DNA from: Nemertoderma westbladi
Taxonomy: Eukaryota; Xenacoelomorpha; Nemertodermatida; Nemertodermatidae
DNA length: 64,000 nucleotides
Direction: 5' to 3'
NCBI GenBank assembly: GCA_032718475.1
Contig: JAUCBJ010002711.1
Coordinates: forward strand, 102,845 to 166,844
Positions 21,936 to 31,994 of the stretch are shown piece by piece (within the stretch, counting starts at the first letter, position 1; each line of letters begins with the position of its first letter). The notes beneath the pieces are model-generated. The model saw only the letters and a list, made by a program, of their open reading frames with translations, was not told where the DNA came from and ran no database searches. A program made the translations under genes and the position numbers.

Positions 21936-22655
21936 CTAGTTGAATTTTATTTGACGCCGTTTTGACTTATTTGGATCCTTGTTGTCCTCCGTGTAGTCAT
22001 ATGGTGTTGCGAGATCAAAAGTAGCTAGAACTGCGGCGTGGTCCGAATGGTTGTTAGCAGGGTCATCACGGTACACACACCCGCTTCTGATGAGCCCACC
22101 ACCGTCGGCAGACGTCACAATGTGGTCAATATACGAACTGGTATTTTGGCCTTGACCGCGAAACGTTATTATTGGCCCAGTAAACAGGCTGTGTGTGTCG
22201 GCGACACACAAACCATTGCTGTTGAGGAAGCTGTCGAGATGTAGCCCTCTGGTATTCGCCTTTTTACTCGATAACTGACCTCTTGATCCCTGCAGGTTTC
22301 CCAAGTCGGCATTACAGTCCATTAGTAATATGGGGGTACATCCCGAATACCGAGTAACTTCCGAGTGTATGCAACCCAGAAAACTGTCATACAGGGCTGC
22401 GTCCTTGGATTGGTCTGGTGCGTAGCACGATAGCGCTATAATAGACCGATTACAATTGTTCAGGTTAGCGATGATACCGACGATACCATCACCGCCATCC
22501 ACCCATGACCATGTCCGCACCAGGTCCTTCCTAAAGTAGAGCGCGACCCCACCAGCACCACGTTTGCGGTATTGGTTCTCCATCAGAGGGCTGACCGCAT
22601 ATACGCAGTGGAACTTGTCGTTCAGGGATTCTAGCGGTTTTGCATTCCAAGTCGT
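21936..22655 (-). pseudogene. LINE D APE endonuclease, C-terminal two thirds
   Basis: Endonuclease/exonuclease/phosphatase-type sequence. GAGGVALYFRKDL, LSCYAPDQSKDAALYDSF, ILLMDCNADLG (the D-x-N pair), SYIDHIVTS and NNHSDHAAV (the SDH catalytic motif) are all readable. This enzyme nicks target DNA for target-primed reverse transcription. The N-terminal part lies at 29454-29567 on the other side of B1. Upstream codons to 22655 are readable only with a shift near the junction. Confidence 0.8.
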
Positions 22656-23222
22656 TGTGACGGGATCCAGATGGGATCCCGGTTTATCCGGTTGTCAGTT
22701 CACGCGTCCCCGCCGTGTGTGAAGAGTAAAAGAGTTTCGGATGTTCGACGTGTATAATGTTTGGGTATATGGATGTAGATACGGTATAATGGTGGACAAA
22801 GTTATTGCATATGGAAGGCGGGAGACGGTAATTGAAATCCCGGTACTTCCCTAACTAAACTATTGTAAGCTACAGTAACACCAGTAACTAGCACTGAGAT
22901 AACTGAACTGATATGATTACAGGTTACTGGTTATATTGCACGGTGGCCTTATTGCTACTCAATCGATGCCTTTCCCCCCTCTGATTGGCTAATACCCCTG
23001 TTGGCACCCTTTGCCCCCCTCTGAAGTGCTTCCCTTCGCCCTTGCTGTTCTCTCTCTGTTAGGGGGTTTGGCCCCTGACCCTTATTGTGTGTGTCTCCTT
23101 TGGGCCTATTGTCCCCGTTTACTGGGGTGACACAAGGTTGATTGGTAATCAACCTCGTGCTCCCAATATTGCTTAACGGCTTACTTTGTGGGTTCATGTT
23201 AGCGGAATTGGATAAGCTAACA
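22656..23222 (-). repeat. Left (3') LTR of B1
   Basis: 567 bp, TGTGACGGG...GATAAGCTAACA on the plus strand. It is followed at 23223 by CTCCCCCCC, the polypurine tract GGGGGGGAG in element orientation. Confidence 0.95.
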
Positions 23223-24763
23223 CTCCCCCCCATGCTATCTTCCCGGTGAGAAGATAGCATCCAACTAAAGTGCGCTACAATTCCGCTGGATCCCGATCTA
23301 TTATCGGGTGTGGGGTGGGTCTATTTTTTCGGAGTCGGCTTTCCAGGCCGCTCCCTATGGGTATGATGTCACTACCCTCTGGCGTCTCGTGTCGGGCCGA
23401 TCGTGCGCTTCTCTCACACAATTTTTGTTTCCCCAACACTCTCACCACTCTAACTCCGCTCTCTGACTCAACTCGCTCTTACCCTCTCCCCACACCTGGA
23501 TCGCCCTCTTCCCTCTCGCCAACAGCTCCTCTCACTATCTCCTCTCTACTCTCTGCCACTCTCTAAGGCCCTAATCTCTAATGCTATCCCTGTGCTATCA
23601 TACTATCTACCTTATCTAACTTACTAACTCTAACTATCTAACTCTACTAACTACTAACTCTCTGCTAAGTCTACTAACTCTTACCAACTCTTCTACTACG
23701 TGGCGCTTAGGGTGCCCACAACCCTCTGCTACTACCTCCATCTACGTGGCGCTTGCGGTACCCACAACCACTCTACTACTAACTCTAACTAAAACCCTCT
23801 ATCTACGTGGCGCTTGTGGTGCCCACAACCATTCTACTACTACTTCTACTCTGCTACTATCTTTCTAACTCTACTACCTGGCACCCTATGTGCCTGTCTA
23901 CCCTACTACTCTACTCTCTGGCACCCTATGTGCCCTCTCTTTACTACTCTAACACTCTAACTCTACTACCTGGCACCCTATGTGCCCTCTCTACTACTCT
24001 ACTCTCTGGCACCCTATGTGCCCGTCTTTACTACTCTACTCTATCTACATCTCCACCTCAACTAATACCTCTATCTACGTGGCGCTTGCGGTGCCCACAA
24101 CCACTCTCTGCTACTACTTTCTACGTGGCGCTTCCGGTGCCCACAACCCCTCTCTTACTACTTTCTACGTGGCGCTTCCGGTGCCCACAACCCCCCTACT
24201 ACTACTCCTTTCTACGTGGCGCTTCCGGTGCCCACGACCCCCCTACTACTCGTGGCATGACAATATGCCACACTCCCTTACCCCGCCGCCTTCTAACCTA
24301 CTCTCCTTCTACGTGGCGCTTACGGTGCCCACAACCCCCCTACTACTACTCGTGGCATGACAATATGCCACACTCCCTTACCCCGCCGCCTTCTGACTCT
24401 ACTCTCCTTCTACGTGGCGCTTACGGTGCCCACAACCCCCCTACTACTACTCGTGGCATGACAATATGCCACACTCCCTTACCCCGCCGCCTTCTAACTC
24501 TACTCTCCTTCTACGTGGCGCTTACGGTGCCCACAACCCCCCTACTACTACTCGTGGCATGACAATATGCCACACTCCCTTACTCCGCCGCCTTCTAACT
24601 CTCTACTTACTATCCTTTACTACTTCTAACTTCTACTAACTATTATTTTAATTATTTAATTATTTATTATTGTTTATTTAAATTAAATAATTATTTTTGT
24701 GGGAAGGGCGTCTCGCCCTCATTCCCACCCCCCTCAGTCCAAAATATTGGACGACTAAACCTC
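23223..24763 (-). repeat. Hairpin-rich 3' region of B1 with a 101-bp tandem repeat
   Basis: 1.5 kb without a gene. Pyrimidine-rich low-complexity sequence holds many copies of TACGTGGCGCTT..GGTGCCCAC with a varying loop (TTGC, TTAC, TTCC, TTAG, TTGT) and several GGCACCCTATGTGCC. From about 24205 to 24600 these are organised as a tandem repeat of about 101 bp: the inverted repeat GTGGCATGACAATATGCCAC starts near 24252, 24352, 24453 and 24554. The plus-strand ORF at 23807-24562 merely reads through these repeats. Confidence 0.75.
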
Positions 24764-27700
24764 CTAACTAGGGCGATTCTTCCAACAGGCACTCTCCCAC
24801 TGCTGCTCTTGTAGGTCCTGTAGGATTCGCCGCACTCTCTTCGCCAATTCCATCTCACCAGGAATTGGTTCTCCCTCTTCTGCCACCCTAAGGTCGGGTC
24901 TCTCCACCGTCTTCTTAACTGGCTCCTCTCCTGGCATCAAAATGCCACCTCCCTCCTTGTTGTCTCCCGCCGGCAGAATGAATAACAAGTGAAAGAACAG
25001 GCAGAACAGAAGGTACAATAGTAGTCCTATCCCTTTCCATCCTGCCTTCCTTCTCGACTTCCCCCTTGTCGGTATGCCTCCAAACCGGACCAGCGTCTCT
25101 TCCGGACACTCCTCTAGACACTCCTTCCGACACTCCTCCGGGCACTCCCCCGGAGTGTTGTCCTCCGGACACCTCGCCGTCCGCTCCGCTCCATCTCCAT
25201 ACCGATGCTTGCTGGGAAACCTACTCTCCTCTGCCCACTTTCTTACTGTCACCTCCCTATCTGGATCTACTATCTCCTGTTTCTCCTCTTCGTCCTCTGC
25301 GCCTGCGGTGCCTGGTAACATGCACCCTGATGTCTCTGTCACACTGCATGGGATCTTAGTTTTAACTGGGCCGCTAAGCATCCACCCGAACGGCGTGAGG
25401 ATCGCCGTCGGATCCCGCTGCCTGTCTTCGCCGAAGACCGTCTTCGTTCTCTCGTGGGCCGTCGGGCAGTCCATCCCTACTATAATGGACACCTTCCTAA
25501 CGTCCACCTTTGGTATTGAGAAATCGATACCGTCCAGGAATCTATATTGTTCGACCTCAATGTTGGTTGGTCGCCTGGCGTTGATGTTTATCGATTCTAT
25601 GACGTGGATGGGGTCGATCGTCGCCCCATAGTCGTATCCCGGTGCAATCGCTGCTATCCTGCACCGCCCCGCCCTCGTCTCCAGGACCTCATCTTTACTC
25701 GAGACGGTAGTCACCGCCATTCTATTCGGCCTTGTCTTTAGCCCTATCTCTTCGGCCACCCAGTTCTCCACCAGCGTGAAGGCTGCTCCGCTGTCGACCA
25801 GCATTAATGTCGTTACTGATCGACCACCCTCTCCTGATATCTTTACTGGTACTACCCCGAGTAGTACTTTTCTCTTCTTCTTCTCTTCTGTCGTGCTTGT
25901 GGCCATTGCCTGGCCTCCAGTCTCGGACTCTCTAACTGCTGTTTCTCTACACTCTCCGGATCTGTGTCCTTCTACCACACATCGATGACATAGTCCGTTC
26001 GCGTCTGTGTAGGCTATACGATCTTGTTTGGGCAACGCTTGCCAGTGCTTACAACTCCTGGTCTTATGTGTTCCATCCCGATGTAATTGACATTCGAATC
26101 CTGGATCATAGCGTTCCCTGTATAGTCCCTCACGTATCGCGCCTAGGTTTATATGTACCGATTTAGTGTTTTGGTTGTCTGTATTCGGCCTACTGGGTAC
26201 ATTGGGATTATGTTTATTTATGGTGTTATTTTCTTTCTGTCCCCGCCACGGTGTGGCCCTGCTACCAGCTAACTGTGGACTAGCAGTCCCCTGTGTGGCC
26301 GCATGTGGTAGTGATTGTCCTACTCTCGGGAGTGGATCTGCAGGATCGTGTTCGGGTTTATGGCTTGTCCCCAAACTATCCTCGCTATAGACTGGGTCTG
26401 TTATTAATTCGGCTTCATAGTTGAGGAAGCTCGACATTTCTTCTAGGCCCGGTTCCGCACCTTTCTTCTCACGTGTGGAGAAAGCGATTTTCCTCCACTT
26501 CCTTCGTAACCAGACCGGCAGTGCCTGCGCTATCGTGGTGATGTTGTTAGACGCGTTGAGTTCGTATGGTGCGTCTAGCGTCTTTAACACGATTAACGCC
26601 TTCTCGACCTTGTTTGCAAAGGTCCTTATGCTAACGGGATTGTCCTGTAGGCCATCCGATGTTATGCCTCTCAGGGTTTGCCGGATGATCTTGGCTGGGT
26701 GCCCGTATTCCCTATCTAGCGCCCGCCATGCTGTCGTGAAGCCGCCCTCGATGCCCTGGTATTGCCTCACGATGTCGTATGCTGGGCCTCCTGTATATAC
26801 TTGCAGATATTTTAGGCACTCCGCCTGCGTCAAGTTCTTACTTAATATTTCGTTACTATACATACGCCGAAACTGTAGGTATTCTTCCGGCCTACTCCCA
26901 TCGAATTTAAATGGTTCCACGGGTGGTAACTCGATCCTAGTTTTTAACGCATCGATCAATGTGGCCATTCCCATCGCTTGCGCTTCTAATGGGTTCGATG
27001 GATGTTGTATAGTTTCTCCTGTTGGGTGCGGTCCGTCCGTCCTATCTGTTGTTGTCCTTTGCGTCGGATATATCATTGGGGGTAACGGCCCCCTCCATAT
27101 TTCCGTGTCGCATGATCTGTTCTCGTCCAAGGGGTTCGATGTTCTCGCTCCTATTGGGGTATATTGTTGATATTGTGATGGGGGAATGTCACCCTGTCCC
27201 CCTCCCACCGGTATGTTTGGTACTGGGGTTGATGTTAATATATTGGGGCCCATACATCTATCTGCAATAATTCCCCCCTCCCCTGGATATATGTTGTGTC
27301 CCTGGAAATTATAGTCATGCTGCTGTACCGGTACCGATATAGGCCTATTCACTTCTTGCCTACCTACCGGTATGTACTCCGCGACTTCCGGGTTTAATCC
27401 CGTCGTCCGCGCTACCCTATCGCCTACTCTATCTCTCCCAGCATGGCCTATAATAGTATGTGCAGTAAGGCCTACAGTATGTCCTGCAGTCTGCATGTGC
27501 CCTTCCGAATCGAAGTTTATTCTTCTCGAATCTCGAATCTCCCCGCGACTACCGTACTCTCGATCGGCAGCTATATCACGTTGGGAAGTTTCTCTTCGAT
27601 CCCCACTCCTGTTCTCTTCTTCGTATCGGTACATCCTGTACCCCTCTCCTGGCCTGCGGTGCGTTTCTCCGGGGCGACGGCAATCTCCCGAAGTTCGACC

Positions 27701-28231
27701 CCACTGACTCTCCGTCTCAATCTCTACTACTGACGGCTCGCTATCCGTCCTTGCTCTCCTGTTGCTCCTAGCAACGATTCTTCTACTCTCTCCACTTCTT
27801 CTATCTTCGACCTCTCTATTAAACTCTACTAATCTACTTCTATCTTCGACCTCTCTATTAAACTCTACTAATCTACTTCTATCTTCGACCTCTCTATTAA
27901 ACTCTACTAATCTACTTCTATCTTCGACCTCTCTATTAAACTCTACTAATCTTCTCTCTTCTGACTGGGCTCGACGTTCCCTCGCCCGCCCTCTCGCGAC
28001 GTCAACCTGTCTCTCTCTGCTCGATCGCACGCCGCTGGGGATACTCGCAATCCCCCTATTATTCTCCGTCGCCGGGTGTTGCGGTTTACCTAATTCGGCC
28101 CGCGCATTATCCGCCGACGCCTGTGGGACACTCCCTGCCCCCCCCTCTCTCGCTACTAATCTCTCGTGGTGGGGCGCCCGTAGCCCCCCCCCCCCCCCCC
28201 ACCCGCCACTTCTAACTTCACTATCTCTCAC
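24764..28231 (-). CDS. B1 gag-protease polyprotein
   Basis: 1,155 codons. The first 400 residues are Arg/Glu/Ser-rich and probably disordered, with a 13-residue repeat (LVEFNREVEDRSR) four times. From about residue 425 there is a BEL/Pao capsid-like region of the DUF1759 type (PFKFDGSRPEEYLQFRRMY, then YLQVYTGGPAYDIV). A zinc-knuckle region follows near 700-760 (CHRCVVEGHRSGEC), then an aspartic protease near 800-930 with active site MLVDSGAAFTLV and the DUF1758-style ending ILTPFGWMLSGP. A hydrophobic run LLLYLLFCLFFHLLFILP lies near residue 1065. The chain then stops, where BEL/Pao elements normally continue into RT. The product would assemble particles and process itself. The frame is intact, and the near-identical LTRs fit a recent insertion. 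Confidence 0.8.
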   Translation of the reverse strand: MRDSEVRSGGWGGGGGLRAPHHERLVAREGGAGSVPQASADNARAELGKPQHPATENNRGIASIPSGVRSSRERQVDVARGRARERRAQSEERRLVEFNREVEDRSRLVEFNREVEDRSRLVEFNREVEDRSRLVEFNREVEDRRSGESRRIVARSNRRARTDSEPSVVEIETESQWGRTSGDCRRPGETHRRPGEGYRMYRYEEENRSGDRRETSQRDIAADREYGSRGEIRDSRRINFDSEGHMQTAGHTVGLTAHTIIGHAGRDRVGDRVARTTGLNPEVAEYIPVGRQEVNRPISVPVQQHDYNFQGHNIYPGEGGIIADRCMGPNILTSTPVPNIPVGGGQGDIPPSQYQQYTPIGARTSNPLDENRSCDTEIWRGPLPPMIYPTQRTTTDRTDGPHPTGETIQHPSNPLEAQAMGMATLIDALKTRIELPPVEPFKFDGSRPEEYLQFRRMYSNEILSKNLTQAECLKYLQVYTGGPAYDIVRQYQGIEGGFTTAWRALDREYGHPAKIIRQTLRGITSDGLQDNPVSIRTFANKVEKALIVLKTLDAPYELNASNNITTIAQALPVWLRRKWRKIAFSTREKKGAEPGLEEMSSFLNYEAELITDPVYSEDSLGTSHKPEHDPADPLPRVGQSLPHAATQGTASPQLAGSRATPWRGQKENNTINKHNPNVPSRPNTDNQNTKSVHINLGAIREGLYRERYDPGFECQLHRDGTHKTRSCKHWQALPKQDRIAYTDANGLCHRCVVEGHRSGECRETAVRESETGGQAMATSTTEEKKKRKVLLGVVPVKISGEGGRSVTTLMLVDSGAAFTLVENWVAEEIGLKTRPNRMAVTTVSSKDEVLETRAGRCRIAAIAPGYDYGATIDPIHVIESININARRPTNIEVEQYRFLDGIDFSIPKVDVRKVSIIVGMDCPTAHERTKTVFGEDRQRDPTAILTPFGWMLSGPVKTKIPCSVTETSGCMLPGTAGAEDEEEKQEIVDPDREVTVRKWAEESRFPSKHRYGDGAERTARCPEDNTPGECPEECRKECLEECPEETLVRFGGIPTRGKSRRKAGWKGIGLLLYLLFCLFFHLLFILPAGDNKEGGGILMPGEEPVKKTVERPDLRVAEEGEPIPGEMELAKRVRRILQDLQEQQWESACWKNRPS
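27795..27955. repeat. 39-bp in-frame tandem repeat in B1 gag
   Basis: Four near-perfect copies of a 39-bp unit containing TTCGACCTCTCTATTAAACT on the plus strand, giving the 13-residue protein repeat. B2 has a single divergent counterpart near 9920-9960, so the array expanded in the B1 lineage. Confidence 0.85.
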
Positions 28232-28820
28232 TACACTTCTGCGTCCCTCCAGAACGCACTAGGTAATCAAAGTATCTGTTCGACTCGACTAGTCGTCTCC
28301 TCAACTTCACCTGGTCTATCTCAGCCCCTCCTCTAGCTTCCTTCAGTTGCTCCCGGGTCGCGGCGTAGGCTCGTCGGAGCCGGACGACCCCGACGTCCTC
28401 GTCGTCGACATCTCCTCTCTCCCTCCGGGTTCGGCGTCGTACCGTCGGCTCCACCGTATGGTGGAGCCATACGGATCTTCCGGTGGGCCGTCCGTCGCCC
28501 TCGGCCTCTCGCTGGCCGGCGACATCGGCACATCGACCGCCGTCGTGTGTCGACTCGTCTTCCTCTCCTCCCGACTCGTCTCCTCTACTCGACTCGCTCT
28601 CTCGCTGTAGACGACCCCCCACATCTTGGTTCGCCGGGTTGCTCGTTGGCGTGGCGTCAACCTGCGTCGACGTGGTCGGCGTAGCATCGACCGGCGTCGT
28701 GGGTTCGTATCGTCTCGCCGTGGCCTCGCGGATTGTTAGATTGTCGTCCGGGGTCCGCGGCGGTGTCGTTCCTCTCTCTCGACTCATCTTCGTCTTTAGT
28801 GATTGGTGGCTGGTAGTCAC
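28221..28820 (-). CDS. B1 N-terminal gag-like ORF, shortened
   Basis: 199 codons containing MSRERGTTPPRTPDDNL, alignable to the start of the 573-codon B2 ORF as far as SNRYFDYL. Where B2 continues into the coiled coil, B1 has a deletion of about 1.3 kb that joins this ORF out of frame to the polyprotein, overlapping it by 11 bases. Ser/Thr/Arg-rich, no known domain. A frameshift might link it to the polyprotein; otherwise it is a truncation. Confidence 0.55.
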   Translation of the reverse strand: MTTSHQSLKTKMSRERGTTPPRTPDDNLTIREATARRYEPTTPVDATPTTSTQVDATPTSNPANQDVGGRLQRESESSRGDESGGEEDESTHDGGRCADVAGQREAEGDGRPTGRSVWLHHTVEPTVRRRTRRERGDVDDEDVGVVRLRRAYAATREQLKEARGGAEIDQVKLRRRLVESNRYFDYLVRSGGTQKCSER

Positions 28821-28881
28821 TGAGTTTTAGTTAGCTAGGGCGGCAGCTCTGAGTTCAATTACTGCCGAAGGCTTCAATTAC

Positions 28882-29448
28882 TGTGACGGGATCCAGATGG
28901 GATCCCGGTTTATCCGGTTGTCAGTTCACGCGTCCCCGCCGTGTGTGAAGAGTAAAAGAGTTTCGGATGTTCGACGTGTATAATGTTTGGGTATATGGAT
29001 GTAGATACGGTATAATGGTGGACAAAGTTATTGCATATGGAAGGCGGGAGACGGTAATTGAAATCCCGGTACTTCCCTAACTAAACTATTGTAAGCTACA
29101 GTAACACCAGTAACTAGCACTGAGATAACTGAACTGATATGATTACAGGTTACTGGTTATATTGCACGGTGGCCTTATTGCTACTCAATCGATGCCTTTC
29201 CCCCCTCTGATTGGCTAATACCCCTGTTGGCACCCTTTGCCCCCCTCTGAAGTGCTTCCCTTCGCCCTTGCTGTTCGCTCTCTGTTAGGGGGTTTGGCCC
29301 CTGACCCTTATTGTGTGTGTCTCCTTTGGGCCTATTGTCCCCGTTTACTGGGGTGACACGAGGTTGATTGGTAATCAACCTCGTGCTCCCAATATTGCTT
29401 AACGGCTTACTTTGTGGGTTCATGTTAGCGGAATTGGATAAGCTAACA
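28882..29448 (-). repeat. Right (5') LTR of B1
   Basis: 567 bp, same ends as the left LTR. I found two differences (CACGAGG here versus CACAAGG, and TTCGCTCTC versus TTCTCTCTC). It is followed by the GTCGT duplication. Confidence 0.95.
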
Positions 29449-29453
29449 GTCGT

Positions 29454-29567
29454 CCAGCCACTGTTCCTGGAGAGCAAGAAAGTCACACTCGCCAAGCAGT
29501 TTGTCAATATTTTCGGTGTTGCCTGAAAATCCTCTGGTGTTGAAGGTGCTGAATCTCACTGGTTTGC
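29454..29567 (-). pseudogene. LINE D APE endonuclease, N-terminal part
   Basis: Minus-strand translation reads RFSTFNTRGFSGNTENIDK then FLALQEQWLDD, the typical start of an APE endonuclease (FxTxNxRG and the catalytic Glu in LQEQWL). It ends exactly at the B1 insertion. With one GTCGT removed the strand continues into 22650, with a one-base frame discrepancy. Confidence 0.8.
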
Positions 29568-29640
29568 TGTTTCCGCCATCCTGGGTTTTGTGCGGGTTAA
29601 ACCCGATGCCTCAGTGCCGTTTGCTCGGGCGTTGTGCGTA

Positions 29641-30681
29641 TCAATCCTGTTCAAGTGGAGATTGATAATAAGTGCCACGTTCGCGAGAATACTGGTCCTG
29701 TTGGTGGGGATCTCGATGCCTTGTATGTTGATCGTTGTGATTTTGGTGCCATGGCGATTGTTTGGGCACACCACGTTCTGGCGAATGTTGTTGGGGTTGC
29801 GCGTTTTGATTGCGATCCCACTCATACCCCCCGTTAGGGGCTCGTAGCCGCGAGGTTTGTCCATGGTAATCATGATCGTTGCGATGTCGGTGTTGTTGTT
29901 CCATGTATCTGGTGTTGTACTGCCAGTCGCGGCATGTTATTCCATCCGGCCAGAAACCGGCTTGTTTAACCATCACCGAGTCTTCTTGGTCCACTATTAA
30001 TCGAATATTGATTGAGTCCCGGGATATTCTAGTTGTTATACAATGGACCCGTATTTTACGAACCCGCAGATTTTCTATGATATCATCCTCATTATTTTTC
30101 CAAAAAATTCTGTTGATGAATAGAGTTTGCAGTTTTCTTGACTCCGCACACTGTAGTTTTAGTGCTGGCCTCTGATCGGATTGGGGTTTTTTTGTGTTGG
30201 TTTGGCTATGAGTCGCTGAATATTTATTGCTTTGTAGGGGAGCAGAGGTTGACTCAATGTGGGCCGCTATTAATTTCTTGTTTCTCGGGCCAACAGTTGT
30301 CCATTCCCTGTCGTTGGTTTGGATGCTGGGTTCTTTAAGTGACTGGTCTTTGTATGTAGGCGGGTTATTAGTTTTAAGCTTAGCTGGCGGAGATTCAATG
30401 GCATCAACGATTAAATATTCTTCATCGTCTTCGGCCCATGCATCCGGATCTGGGTGTTTATTAATGGAGGGTATGATTGTTGTCCGTACTACGTTATTTA
30501 TCAGCTGATTTGATTTATTATCCATAGGTGACTGTTTCGATTTCAGTTTGTCTAGTTGGTTCTCTATTATGATCCGTTTGTGCCTTTCAATACATTGTTT
30601 GTCGGTTACGGTACATAGGCGTTTGTTGAGTTTTGTGTTATTAGTCTCGACAATACAGATACGAGCTTGCAGCGCAGACAC
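29641..30681 (-). CDS. LINE D ORF1-like protein
   Basis: 346 codons. The N-terminal half is Asn/Lys/Asp-rich. A small globular segment near residues 180-250 runs LFINRIFWKNNEDDIIENLR through NIRLIVDQEDS to AGFWPDGITCRDW. This is the pattern seen in ORF1 proteins of many invertebrate LINEs (RRM-like RNA-binding fold). The tail is His/Gln/Arg-rich. It probably binds LINE RNA. The overlapping ORF at 30956-30606, in another frame, looks like its upstream continuation. Confidence 0.6.
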   Translation of the reverse strand: MSALQARICIVETNNTKLNKRLCTVTDKQCIERHKRIIIENQLDKLKSKQSPMDNKSNQLINNVVRTTIIPSINKHPDPDAWAEDDEEYLIVDAIESPPAKLKTNNPPTYKDQSLKEPSIQTNDREWTTVGPRNKKLIAAHIESTSAPLQSNKYSATHSQTNTKKPQSDQRPALKLQCAESRKLQTLFINRIFWKNNEDDIIENLRVRKIRVHCITTRISRDSINIRLIVDQEDSVMVKQAGFWPDGITCRDWQYNTRYMEQQHRHRNDHDYHGQTSRLRAPNGGYEWDRNQNAQPQQHSPERGVPKQSPWHQNHNDQHTRHRDPHQQDQYSRERGTYYQSPLEQD

Positions 30682-30956
30682 TGCAGAGAGAAGTTGTTTT
30701 TAAGGCCTTCTAAAGTTACACCTTTTTCATTCGCGATGTCGAATACACGTAGACGTTTTTGGCATGGTTCAGTCAATAGGCCATTAGATTGGCTGTGCAG
30801 GAGTTCCAGAACGTCTGTCGCCAAGGCGTTCGCGCTTGTCCGTGGCTGCAGGTGGAGAGAAGCCTGCTGAACTGGGGTTGTCAGCTTGAGGACGCTTTCA
30901 AATAAATCTTGACGGATTTTGCTGATCTGTCCGATCGTAAATTTTTCCAAAAACAT
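30606..30956 (-). pseudogene. LINE D region between Ulp1-like segment and ORF1
   Basis: 116 codons (MFLEKFTIGQISKIRQDLF onward), helical and charged, with a CLRCK pair near the end. It overlaps the start of the next ORF in a different frame. No domain recognised; probably the same original protein broken by a frameshift. Confidence 0.45.
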
Positions 30957-30999
30957 CTTGATGGAATCTTTCCTGGGGAACTGAGCTATGTTGTGTAGC

Positions 31000-31994
31000 T
31001 CACTGAGTACAGTTTGTTGTGTTTCAACGTTGTCTTTTGTTTTGGTGCAATTAGCGGCATCAGGAGTGTATGTAAAATCGATATCTATGGCATGGTCATT
31101 TACTAATTTGAATTTAATGAAGCAATCATGTACCCAGTTACGGGATTTATTGGAGTCGTAATGAATAGCCGGGATCTGCGGCTTATTCTGGGCGACTGTC
31201 AGCGCATATAGGCAGCTGTAGATACCGCAGTCGATACCATTCGATTGTTTGAGAAAGATGAATTCTTAGTCCCGACCATCCATTGGGCTGTTTTTGTAAC
31301 TTCTCTCGATGGAGCGAGTTCATTGATCTTATTTAAAACATCTACAAGGGCGAATGTTATTTTGGTTGGCATCGAGGGCCGGAGGGAATCTAGACTGTAG
31401 ACGATTCTCTCCTCTTTGTCGGCGACATGGGACGCATTCAGGAAGAAAGAGGATCGTCGGGGCTGCGGGCTGGTAGAGGCTGAGGTACCGAGGCGCCACG
31501 TATTTCACAGCGACTAGTTGGTCGCAGCCTGGCGATCGCAGCTGTTTCGCTAGTTGGCTGGGGATCGGCGCGGTGTGGGGAAAGTGTTGCTGGATCAGCC
31601 CCATAAATCCGTCTACCACATCGTCGCTTAGCCATTTCCCGGGTTTTAGTGTCTCCAGTGCTTTGGGGAGGGGTATTGTGTTTGCTGGGCGTTCCTTGGG
31701 GACTTCTTGCAGATAGTATCTGATGAGGGAGTTTAGTTCCTCGGGATCGAGATTGGCTAACGAATTGGGGTGGAACTCGCAGCTGTTTATTCCCCTGTTC
31801 GCATCGCTCTTTTCGGTTCCGGCAAATTCCACATCGAACTGAATGCTGGTGTCGGGCAACTGCGGTAACGAACAAGTGGAGTTCGTAGGCGAGCTCAATG
31901 CTTCATAGACATTGCTTGTGTTGACTGTTGGTTCGGATTTCAGTGCGAATTTACTCTTGACTCCGCGCACCTTTTTCGATGACTCAACTAACAA
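31000..31994 (-). pseudogene. Ulp1-like (C48) cysteine protease segment of LINE D
   Basis: Read on the minus strand across several frames. The open part (31994-31329) carries KPGKWLSDDVVDGFMGLI, the substrate-groove WL-D pattern of Ulp1/SENP-type proteases. A shifted frame then gives a WRLG piece (the residue before Trp, normally the catalytic His, reads Tyr), and RIVYSLDSL, matching the Y-D-S-L aspartate region. A further frame at 31221-31250 gives QSNGIDCGIYSC, with the oxyanion Gln and the catalytic Cys in DCG. All parts are in the right order and spacing. Ulp1 domains are known from NeSL-clade LINEs, which use a different endonuclease; here the neighbour is an APE endonuclease. The copy is dead because of frameshifts and the His change. 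Confidence 0.65.

Larger units (their letters stand above)
22656..29448 (-). mobile_element. BEL/Pao-type non-autonomous element B1 (gag and protease only)
   Basis: A complete LTR element on the minus strand, 6,793 bp, with 567-bp LTRs that I see differing at only two positions. It is flanked by a perfect 5-bp duplication, GTCGT, at 22651-22655 and 29449-29453, inside the endonuclease of LINE D. Coding capacity consists of an N-terminal ORF (28820-28221) and a 1,155-codon polyprotein with capsid-like region, zinc knuckle and aspartic protease. There is no RT, RNase H or integrase; the 1.5 kb before the 3' LTR is hairpin-rich non-coding sequence. It should need another BEL/Pao element in trans. 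Confidence 0.9.

Noticed and set aside
23807-24562. 251-codon plus-strand ORF
   Set aside because: Reads through the tandem hairpin units in the B1 non-coding region; the repeated protein motif is a by-product.
26421-27170. 249-codon plus-strand ORF
   Set aside because: Antisense of the B1 capsid-like region, which has clear family motifs on the minus strand.
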